Part shown: positions 39,499 to 48,796 of the stretch, piece after piece
Layout: each line of letters opens with the position of its first letter
How positions within the stretch are numbered: position 1 is the first letter of the stretch
Assembly: GCA_030429665.1 (NCBI GenBank)
Contig: JAUIEZ010000023.1
Location: 1 to 48,796, forward strand
Length of the DNA: 48,796 bases
Direction of reading: 5' to 3'
Source: Gammaproteobacteria bacterium
GTDB taxonomy: Bacteria > Pseudomonadota > Gammaproteobacteria > Arenicellales > CAJQKF01
Program-made: the position numbers and the translations under genes
Notes under the pieces: generated by a model
What the model was told of the DNA's origin: nothing
Seen by the model: only the letters and a program-made list of their open reading frames with translations
Database searches by the model: none

Positions 39499-41193
39499 TT
39501 ACAGTAACAGTCGGCGCGGGTCGGCCAGTGCCTTGGCGAGGAAGGCGCAAAAGCGCGCCGCCTCCGCGCCGTCGATGACACGATGATCGTAGGACAAGTC
39601 CATGGGCAGCATCAGTCGCGGCACGAATTCGCTGCCGTTCCACACCGGCATCATGCGGTTGCGCGTCAGGCCGAGGATGGCGACCTCGGGCGCGTTTACG
39701 ATGGGAGTGAAGGCGGTACCGCCGATGCCCCCCAGGCTGGAGATGCTCATGCAGCCACCCTGCATTTCGGCGGGCTTGAGCTTGCCGTCGCGGGCACGGG
39801 CGCTGACCTCGCCCATCTCCGCGGCGAGCGCCAGCACGCCCTTTTTGTCGACATCGCGAAACACCGGCACCACCAGCCCTTGCGGCGTGTCGACGGCGAT
39901 GCCGATGTGAACGTACTTCTTGTAGACGATCCGGCCGCCGTCCGGTGTCAACGAACTGTTGAACAGCGGGAACTCCTGCAGGGCCCGCGCCACGGCCTTC
40001 ATGGCGAAGGCGAGCAGCGTCAGCTTGATGCCGGACTTCTGCCTGGCCTGTTCCTCGTTCACCAACTGGCGGAACGATTCGAGCTCGGTAATGTCCGCTT
40101 CGTCGTGGTGGGTGACGTGCGGCACATTGAGCCAGGCACGATGCAGGTGCGCGCCGGAGATCTTCTTGATGCGCGGCGTGTCCTTGACTTCGACCTCGCC
40201 GAACTTCGAGAAGTCCACCTCCGGCATGACGGGAATACCCGTCGCCTCGCCGCCCATGGGCGCGCCGACCGACGGCTCGGTTAGGCGCCGCTTGACGAAG
40301 GATTTCACATCGTCCTTGAGAATTCGTCCCTTCGGTCCCGCGCCGCGAATCTGGTTCAGGTCGACGCCGAGTTCGCGGGCGAAGCGCCGCACGCCGGGAC
40401 TGGCGTGGGGAAGGGCGCCGCCGGCGCGCTCGACCGGCGGTGGCAGGCCGGCGGGTGGGGCGCGACGAGTCGGGGTCTCGACGGGCGCCGCATCCTCGTC
40501 CTCGCGCGCCGCGATGGCGGCGGCCGATTCTTTTCGCGGTTCCTGGACCTTCGAGGCGTCTCGTTCGGGCGCCGGACCGCCGCCGCTCATGGTGGCGATT
40601 ACGCTGCCCTCGGATACCTTGTCACCCACTTTCACCGTGACATCGGCAATGGTGCCGTCCGACGGGCTGGGTACGTCCATGGTGGCCTTGTCCGACTCCA
40701 GGGTGATCAGCGAATCCTCCGCCTTTACCGTGTCGCCGGCAGACACGTGGACCTCGATGATCTCCACGTCCTTGAAATCGCCGATGTCGGGCACCTTCAC
40801 TTCGACCGCTTCGCCATCGGCTTCGGCCGCGGGTGCGTTCGCGGGCGGCTCGGCGGCCGTGCCGCTTTCGGTTGCTTCGGTCGGTTCCGCGGGCCGCTCG
40901 GGTTGCGGAGTCTCGTCGGAATCATCGGAGCTCGCTGCCGTGTCGCCGCCGGCATCGCCGGTCAGGCGTACGATCAGGCTGCCCTCGGAAACCTTGTCGC
41001 CCACCTTCACGACGACCTCGGCGACCGTACCGTCGGCGGGGCTCGGCACGTCCATGGTGGCCTTGTCGGATTCGAGGGTGATGAGCGGGTCCTCGGCCTT
41101 GACGGCGTCGCCCGCGGCGACCAGCACCTCGATGATCTCCACCTCGGAAAAATCACCGATATCGGGGACCTTTACGTCGATCTTGTCGGACAT
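39499..41193 (-). CDS. aceF: Pyruvate dehydrogenase E2, dihydrolipoamide acetyltransferase
   Basis: A 564-residue core subunit that passes acetyl groups to CoA. Two lipoyl domains (residues 3-78 and 129-203, lipoyl lysines K44 and K169) are joined by Ala/Pro/acidic linkers. The peripheral-subunit-binding domain follows at about 263-300 (ASPGVRRFARELGVD and GPKGRILKDDV). The catalytic domain fills the rest with the active-site DHRVIDG near residue 535. It begins 13 bases after aceE and ends before a hairpin and lpdA. One lipoyl domain fewer than the E. coli enzyme. Confidence 0.96.
   Translation of the reverse strand: MSDKIDVKVPDIGDFSEVEIIEVLVAAGDAVKAEDPLITLESDKATMDVPSPADGTVAEVVVKVGDKVSEGSLIVRLTGDAGGDTAASSDDSDETPQPERPAEPTEATESGTAAEPPANAPAAEADGEAVEVKVPDIGDFKDVEIIEVHVSAGDTVKAEDSLITLESDKATMDVPSPSDGTIADVTVKVGDKVSEGSVIATMSGGGPAPERDASKVQEPRKESAAAIAAREDEDAAPVETPTRRAPPAGLPPPVERAGGALPHASPGVRRFARELGVDLNQIRGAGPKGRILKDDVKSFVKRRLTEPSVGAPMGGEATGIPVMPEVDFSKFGEVEVKDTPRIKKISGAHLHRAWLNVPHVTHHDEADITELESFRQLVNEEQARQKSGIKLTLLAFAMKAVARALQEFPLFNSSLTPDGGRIVYKKYVHIGIAVDTPQGLVVPVFRDVDKKGVLALAAEMGEVSARARDGKLKPAEMQGGCMSISSLGGIGGTAFTPIVNAPEVAILGLTRNRMMPVWNGSEFVPRLMLPMDLSYDHRVIDGAEAARFCAFLAKALADPRRLLL
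40585..40809 (-). repeat. Lipoyl-domain coding repeat, copy 2 (aceF)
   Basis: Encodes AceF residues 129-203. By eye, its first 50 residues are closest to the lpdA copy (both have GDFKDVEIIEV and GDTVKAED). Confidence 0.8.
40960..41184 (-). repeat. Lipoyl-domain coding repeat, copy 1 (aceF)
   Basis: Encodes AceF residues 4-78. It shares the VKVPDIGDF, LITLESDKATMDVPSP and VKVGDKVSEGS blocks with copies 2 and 3. Confidence 0.8.
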
Positions 41194-41206
41194 CGTGGCT
41201 ACCCCC

Positions 41207-43879
41207 TCAGACCGTTCGCGGATTGGGCTTGGCGGCGTCGATCCCGTACTTCTTGATCGCCTCGGCGACCTTCGAGGCCGGCACGAGTTCTTCGTCGGCC
41301 AGCGCCTTCAAGGCGGCGAGCGCCACGTAGTAGCGGTCCACTTCGAAAAAATACCTGAGGTTCTTGCGCGTGTCGCTGCGTCCGAAGCCGTCGGTGCCGA
41401 GCACGCTATAGCGCTGGGGAATGTAGGGCCGCAGCTGCTCGGCGTAGGTGCTGACGTAGTCGGTGGCCGCCACGACCGGCGCGGTGTCGCCCGAAAGGCA
41501 GTCGGTCACGTAGGGCACCTTCGACTTGCTGGTGGGGTGCAGCATGTTTCGGCGAAGCACGTCGCGGCCCTCTCGCGCCAACTCGTTGAAGCTGGTCACG
41601 CTCCAGATATCGCTGTCGACGCCGAAATCGTCGCGCAGCAGGTCCGCCGCGGCGATCACCTCGCGCAATATGGTGCCCGAGCCGAGCAGGTGGACCAGCG
41701 GCTTTTTCGACGCCCGCCGCGACGCCTTCTGGATGCGGTGCATGCCTTTCAAAATGCCTTTCTCGGCCCCCTTGGGCATGGCCGGGTGGGCATAGTTCTC
41801 GTTCATGCAGGTGATGTAGTAGAAAACGTTCTCGTGTTCCACGTACATGCGCCGCATGCCGTCCTGGATGATGACCGCCAGCTCGTAGGCATAGGTGGGA
41901 TCGTAGGAGATGCAATTGGGTATCGTCGAGGCGTACAGGTGACTGTGGCCGTCCTGGTGCTGCAGACCCTCGCCCGCCAGCGTGGTGCGTCCGGCGGTGC
42001 CGCCGATCAGGAAACCTCGCGCCTGGATGTCGCCGGCCGCCCAGGCCAGGTCGCCGACGCGCTGGAATCCGAACATGGAGTAGAAGATGTAGAACGGCAC
42101 CATGGACAGGTTGTGATTGGTGTACGAGGTCGCCGCGGCAATCCACGAGCTCATGGCGCCCGGTTCGTTGATGCCCTCCTGCAATACCTGCCCCTTCTTG
42201 TCCTCGCGGTAGAACATGAGCTGATCATGATCTTCCGGTTCGTATAGCTGACCCTTGGGCGAGTAGATGCCGAGCTGGCGAAACATGCCCTCCATGCCGA
42301 AGGTGCGCGATTCGTCGGGCACGATCGGCACCACGTTGCGGCCGATCTTCTTGTCGCGGGTCAGCAGCTGAAGGACGCGCACGAACGCCATCGTGGTGGA
42401 TATCTCGCGCTCGCCCGTGCCCTCGAGTTGCGCCTTGAAGGCGTCGAGGCCCGGCACCTTGAGCGCTTCGGTGTCGGTTCGGCGTACCGGGAGGTAGCCG
42501 CCGAGGGCCTTGCGCCGCTCCTTCATGTAGAGCATCTCGGCGCTGTCCTCGGACGGGCGGTAGTAAGGGGCCTTGACCACTTCCTCGTCGCTCAACGGGA
42601 TGTTGAAGCGATCGCGGAAGGCCACCAGCGAATCCTCGGCCATCTTTTTCTGCTGGTGCGTGATGTTTTGTCCTTCTCCGGATTCGCCCATGCCGTAGCC
42701 CTTGACCGTTTTCGCCAGTATCACGGTCGGCTGGCCGGTGTGCGCCACCGCTGCGGCGTATGCGGCGTATACCTTGTGCGGGTCGTGCCCGCCGCGGTTC
42801 AGGCGCCAGATGTCCTCGTCGGTCATGTTGGACACCATGGCCTTGAGCTCGGGGTACTTGCCGAAGAAATACTCGCGGGTATAGGCGCCGCCGTGAGCCT
42901 TGAACGCCTGGTATTCGCCGTCCACGGCCTCTTCCATGCGCTTGCGCAGCAGCCCGTGCGTGTCGCGCGCGAGCAGCGGATCCCAGTACGAACCCCAGAC
43001 CACCTTGATCACGTTCCAGCCCGCGCCGCGGAACTCGCCTTCGAGTTCCTGGATGATCTTGCCGTTGCCGCGTACCGGGCCGTCGAGTCGCTGGAGGTTG
43101 CAATTGACCACGAACACGAGATTGTCCAGGTGCTCGCGGCCGGCCAGCGAGATCGCCCCCTTCGATTCGGGCTCGTCCATCTCGCCGTCTCCCATGAAGG
43201 CCCATACCTTGCGGTCGCCGGCGTCCAGCAGTTCGCGGTTGTGAAGGTACTTCATGAATCGCGCCTGGTAGATCGCCATGATCGGACCCAGGCCCATGGA
43301 TACCGTGGGAAACTGCCAGAATTTCGGCATCAGCCACGGGTGCGGATAGGACGAGAGTCCGCCCGGGTGGACTTCCTGGCGGAAGTTGTCCAGTTCCTTC
43401 TCGCTGATGCGGCCCTCCAGGAAGGCGCGTGCATAGATGCCCGGCGCCGAGTGGCCCTGGAAGAAGACGAGGTCGCCGCCGTGCTTCTCGCTGGGCGCGC
43501 GCCAGAAGTGATTGAAACCGACGTCGTACAACGTGGCCGAGGACGCGAAGCTGGCAATGTGACCGCCCAGCTCCGAGGTCTGACGGTTGGCGCGCACCAC
43601 CATCGCCAGGGCGTTCCAGCGAATCAGCGAACGGATGCGCCACTCCAGCGCTGCGTCGCCGGGGCTGCGCTTCTCGCGCGCCGCGTCGATCGTGTTCAGG
43701 TAGGCGGTGGTCGTGCGGTAAGGGATGTAAGTACCCGATCGCCTGGCCTTCTCGATCAACGTCTCGATAATGAAATGTGCGCGCTCCGGGCCCTCTCGTT
43801 CGAGCACCGCTTCCAGGGCGTCGCGCCATTCCTCGGTTTCCACCGGATCGAGGTCGTGCAGTTCAGCCTGGTCGTTCAT
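41207..43879 (-). CDS. aceE: Pyruvate dehydrogenase E1 component (homodimeric)
   Basis: An 890-residue thiamine diphosphate enzyme that decarboxylates pyruvate and acetylates the lipoyl groups of AceF. The length and lack of alpha/beta split place it in the homodimeric AceE class. Active-site histidines H107 (GGHIASFAS) and H142 (GHSAPG) and the ThDP motif GDGEMDEPESKG (230-241) are intact. It is first in the aceE-aceF-lpdA operon. A GAGGAG ribosome site is about 12 bases before the ATG. I found no convincing PdhR box in the 261-base upstream gap. Confidence 0.97.
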   Translation of the reverse strand: MNDQAELHDLDPVETEEWRDALEAVLEREGPERAHFIIETLIEKARRSGTYIPYRTTTAYLNTIDAAREKRSPGDAALEWRIRSLIRWNALAMVVRANRQTSELGGHIASFASSATLYDVGFNHFWRAPSEKHGGDLVFFQGHSAPGIYARAFLEGRISEKELDNFRQEVHPGGLSSYPHPWLMPKFWQFPTVSMGLGPIMAIYQARFMKYLHNRELLDAGDRKVWAFMGDGEMDEPESKGAISLAGREHLDNLVFVVNCNLQRLDGPVRGNGKIIQELEGEFRGAGWNVIKVVWGSYWDPLLARDTHGLLRKRMEEAVDGEYQAFKAHGGAYTREYFFGKYPELKAMVSNMTDEDIWRLNRGGHDPHKVYAAYAAAVAHTGQPTVILAKTVKGYGMGESGEGQNITHQQKKMAEDSLVAFRDRFNIPLSDEEVVKAPYYRPSEDSAEMLYMKERRKALGGYLPVRRTDTEALKVPGLDAFKAQLEGTGEREISTTMAFVRVLQLLTRDKKIGRNVVPIVPDESRTFGMEGMFRQLGIYSPKGQLYEPEDHDQLMFYREDKKGQVLQEGINEPGAMSSWIAAATSYTNHNLSMVPFYIFYSMFGFQRVGDLAWAAGDIQARGFLIGGTAGRTTLAGEGLQHQDGHSHLYASTIPNCISYDPTYAYELAVIIQDGMRRMYVEHENVFYYITCMNENYAHPAMPKGAEKGILKGMHRIQKASRRASKKPLVHLLGSGTILREVIAAADLLRDDFGVDSDIWSVTSFNELAREGRDVLRRNMLHPTSKSKVPYVTDCLSGDTAPVVAATDYVSTYAEQLRPYIPQRYSVLGTDGFGRSDTRKNLRYFFEVDRYYVALAALKALADEELVPASKVAEAIKKYGIDAAKPNPRTV

Positions 43880-43955
43880 ATCAGGGGGGTCTCCTCAAGC
43901 GTGACGTTTGGCTGGTCGAGGTTCAGTTTCCGACCGAAATATGACACTATTGGGC

Positions 43956-43972
43956 GCCCGCCGCGTGCGGGC
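43956..43972. promoter_or_regulatory. Hairpin in the aceE/sat-cysC divergent region
   Basis: GCCCGC and GCGGGC pair over the 5-base loop CGCGT, followed on the plus strand by TTT. It lies 77 bases before the aceE start and could be a leader hairpin; too short to call a terminator. Confidence 0.25.
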
Positions 43973-43980
43973 TTTATCGC

Positions 43981-43993
43981 TTGTCGCGGACAA
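43981..43993. promoter_or_regulatory. Inverted repeat in the aceE/sat-cysC divergent region
   Basis: TTGTC-GCG-GACAA is a perfect 5-3-5 inverted repeat between the divergent operons. It could be an operator for either; it does not fit the PdhR or standard GntR spacing, so the regulator is unknown. Confidence 0.3.
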
Positions 43994-44140
43994 TCTTAGC
44001 ATGGATGAACGAGCGGCCTCGACGGTCGGCCGGGGATCGCAATCGCATTTTCATTCCAGGTGTTTATCCACGATCACGAAGCGCCGGTCGGCAGTGTTAC
44101 CCGGACAGTTTCGGGCGATCGAACCCAAGGGAAAGCTTCA

Positions 44141-45856
44141 ATGACGAATCTGGCCATGCCGCACGGCGGCGCGCTTGTATCGGCGCTGGTGGACGCCGAG
44201 CGGGCCGAAGTGTTGCGCGAACAATCGCTGTCGTTCAAGTCGTGGACGCTGAACCGGCGACAACTGTGCGATCTCGAGTGCATCATGAACGGCGCCTTCT
44301 CGCCATTGACCGGTTACATGGCCCGTAACGATTACGATGCCGTCGTCAATGACGCCCGTCTTGCCGACGGCACGGTCTGGCCGGTGCCGTTGGTGTTGGA
44401 CGTGCGCGGGCCCTTCGCGGAGGACGTCGAGATCGGCGATCGCGTGGCGCTGCGGGATGGCGAGGGATTCATGCTCGCCGTTCTCACCGTGACGGACAAG
44501 TGGCGCGCCGACAAGACGCACGAGGCGGCTTGCGTTTACGGGACCACGGATCCCTCGCATCCCGGCGTCGACATCCTGCTGGAACAGACGGGCGACGTGT
44601 ACCTCGGCGGTACGCTCGAGGGCGTGCAGCTGCCCGCTCACTACGAGTTCGGCAACCTCTGGTTTTCCCCCGCCGAGATTCGCGCGCAGTTTGCTCGCAA
44701 CGGCTGGAACCGCATTCTCGCTTTCCAGACTTCGCGACCCATACACCGCGTACACCGCGACGTGATCGTCGCCGCGGCCCGCGAGCACGCATTGCATATC
44801 CTGCTACACCCCGTGGTGGGTGTGAGCAAGCCGGGCGACCTTCACGAGCACGGGCGTATCCATTGTTACCAGGCGGTGTTCAATCGCTTTCCCGCGCACA
44901 TGACCCAACTCGCGCTGCTGCCGCTGGCCATGCGGATGGCGGGGCCGCGAGAATCGCTGCTGCACGGCATCGTGCACCAGAATTTCGGCTGCAGCCATTT
45001 CATCGTCGGCCCGGACGACGGATCACCGCCAGGGTTTGAGAACGGCCGCCGGTTTTACGGCGAGTACGAGGCGCAGACGTTTCTGGATCGTCATCGTGAC
45101 GCCATCGACATAGAGCCGGTGTTCGTCGAGCGGCACGCTTTCAGCGAACGGCGCCAAGCCTTCATGCCGGTGTCACGCGCCGGTAGCGACGTGCTCGATA
45201 TCAGCGAGACCGAGTTGCGTACGTTAATGATGAAAGGCGAGGAAGTGCCGGCGTGGGTGAGTTTCCCCGAGGTGCTCGACAAGCTTAGCCAGGTCTATCC
45301 GCGCCGCAATCGACAGGGTTTCACGTTGTTTTTCACCGGCCTTTCGGGATCCGGCAAGTCAACGCTCTCGCGCATCATCTACGCCAAGCTGGTCGAGGAC
45401 GGGCGCCGGCCGGTGACACTGCTCGACGGCGACATCGTGCGTCAGAACCTTTCCAGCGAGCTCGGTTTCTCGCGCGAGCACCGCAACCTGAACATTCGTC
45501 GCATCGGATTCGTCGCCAACGAGATCACGCGCAACGGCGGCGTGGCCATCTGCGCGCCAATCGCGCCCTATCGCGACACCCGTCGCGCGGTGCGCGAGCT
45601 GATCGAAGAGCACGGTGCGTTCATCGAGATCTACGTGTCGACGCCGCTTGAGATCTGCGAAGCCCGCGACCGCAAGGGCCTGTACGCAAAGGCGCGCAAG
45701 GGCATCATCCCCGAGTTCACCGGCGTGAGCGACCCTTACGACGTGCCGGAGAACCCGGAAATGGTCATCGATACCAGCGACATCTCGCCCATGGAGGCGG
45801 TGCAGCAGGTGTTGCTGTACCTCTTGAAGGAAGGGTATATCGACTATCGGGACTAG
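44141..45856 (+). CDS. Bifunctional ATP sulfurylase/APS kinase
   Basis: A 571-residue fusion that makes APS from sulfate and ATP, then phosphorylates it to PAPS. The N-terminal homo-oligomeric Sat domain has QTSRPIHRVH (H202 and H205 of the HxxH site) and continues to about residue 380. The C-terminal APS kinase domain begins with P-loop GLSGSGKS (400-407) and has LGFSREHRNLNIRR and the DRKGLY-AKARKG pattern. The order Sat-CysC is like Aquifex and fungal enzymes, not the CysD/CysN plus CysC of enterobacteria. Start at 44141, with AAGGGAA upstream. No PAPS reductase or sulfotransferase is in the window, so its pathway (assimilation or sulfation) is open. Confidence 0.93.
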   Translation: MTNLAMPHGGALVSALVDAERAEVLREQSLSFKSWTLNRRQLCDLECIMNGAFSPLTGYMARNDYDAVVNDARLADGTVWPVPLVLDVRGPFAEDVEIGDRVALRDGEGFMLAVLTVTDKWRADKTHEAACVYGTTDPSHPGVDILLEQTGDVYLGGTLEGVQLPAHYEFGNLWFSPAEIRAQFARNGWNRILAFQTSRPIHRVHRDVIVAAAREHALHILLHPVVGVSKPGDLHEHGRIHCYQAVFNRFPAHMTQLALLPLAMRMAGPRESLLHGIVHQNFGCSHFIVGPDDGSPPGFENGRRFYGEYEAQTFLDRHRDAIDIEPVFVERHAFSERRQAFMPVSRAGSDVLDISETELRTLMMKGEEVPAWVSFPEVLDKLSQVYPRRNRQGFTLFFTGLSGSGKSTLSRIIYAKLVEDGRRPVTLLDGDIVRQNLSSELGFSREHRNLNIRRIGFVANEITRNGGVAICAPIAPYRDTRRAVRELIEEHGAFIEIYVSTPLEICEARDRKGLYAKARKGIIPEFTGVSDPYDVPENPEMVIDTSDISPMEAVQQVLLYLLKEGYIDYRD

Positions 45857-45918
45857 ATCGTTCCGGGCCCAGCCCGCAAGGCCATGCGCCGGGCGGAACC
45901 GCTTTTCGCGGTATGTCG

Positions 45919-45953
45919 GGCACGGCCCCGGTGAACGCGGCGTGGGCCGTGCC
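45919..45953. terminator. Terminator hairpin between sat-cysC and uvrA
   Basis: GGCACGGCCC and GGGCCGTGCC form a perfect 10-bp stem with a 15-base loop in the 144-base gap between two convergent genes. No T-run follows, so it likely acts with Rho or as an mRNA end barrier for both genes. Confidence 0.5.
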
Positions 45954-46000
45954 AAGGAATGACCCAACGCGTGGGGCGAGCGGCGCCCGGGTGAACGGGC

Positions 46001-48796
<2,796 letters not shown>

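Noticed and set aside
39959..42247. Long plus-strand open frame (762 codons) opposite aceF and aceE
   Set aside because: Spans two intact genes on the reverse strand and reads as a low-complexity shadow.
42428..43999. Long plus-strand open frame (523 codons) opposite aceE
   Set aside because: Shadow of the intact aceE on the other strand; arginine- and histidine-rich with no family motifs, a usual effect of high GC.
43880..44140. PdhR operator in front of aceE
   Set aside because: I looked for ATTGGT-N3-ACCAAT and found only weak GGC/GGT fragments (for example near 43911-43917), below what I would report.

Overview
The window is a GC-rich (roughly 65%) stretch of bacterial chromosome. It holds 48 coding regions that I can support, one of them cut by the right edge. 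I see no rRNA, tRNA, CRISPR array, insertion sequence or phage module. HspQ, an NhaR-type regulator, a FimV-like protein, a Host_attach protein, the AceE/AceF/lipoyl-Lpd form of pyruvate dehydrogenase, and sites for sigma-54, sigma-32 and an FNR-type regulator together point to a heterotrophic gammaproteobacterium. The genus cannot be read from the sequence alone.

Layout from left to right. 1-2.3 kb: 3-hydroxybenzoate 6-hydroxylase and gentisate dioxygenase, the first steps of the gentisate pathway, running off the left edge. 2.7-7.1 kb: a beta-CASP RNase, a Host_attach protein and a 92-residue conserved protein behind an FNR-like box, N-formylglutamate deformylase, and an M48 peptidase fused to a TerB-like domain. 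7.2-11.4 kb: a four-gene MacAB-like ABC exporter. 11.5-16.6 kb: a universal stress protein behind a second FNR-like box, a SufR-like cysteine-containing regulator divergent from an MFS transporter, an NhaR-type activator, a DUF4136-type lipoprotein and a mini FimV-like protein. 16.6-19.2 kb: peroxiredoxin, HspQ with a sigma-32 promoter, and a CNNM/CBS membrane protein.

19.4-23.7 kb is a nitrogen block: a DMT exporter with diaminopropionate ammonia-lyase, facing an ammonium transporter and an unrecognised 204-residue protein. The transporter has a consensus sigma-54 promoter and an NtrC-like site. 23.7-26.2 kb: an iron-sulfur photolyase/cryptochrome behind a PDZ protein whose whole serine-protease triad is replaced. 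26.3-29.2 kb: a compact DUF1289-EamA-SprT-MFS operon. 29.3-33.7 kb: a complete TRAP transporter followed by a LigB-type extradiol dioxygenase and a VOC protein, a likely uptake and ring-cleavage unit that ends at a strong hairpin.

33.7-37.7 kb: an XRE regulator with a palindrome over its own promoter, a TauE exporter, a secreted protein, an ABM monooxygenase, small membrane proteins and an alpha/beta hydrolase. 37.7-43.9 kb: aceE-aceF-lpdA with three nearly identical lipoyl domains. 44.1-45.9 kb: a fused ATP sulfurylase/APS kinase. 46.0-48.8 kb: uvrA, without its first residues.

The most informative signals lie between genes: two FNR-type boxes at matching distances from a low-oxygen type gene set, the sigma-54/NtrC control of amt, the sigma-32 promoter of hspQ, and several local palindromes. 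The best candidates for undescribed biology are the catalytically dead HtrA-like protein paired with the FeS photolyase, the TRAP/extradiol unit, and the nitrogen-controlled partner gene of amt.
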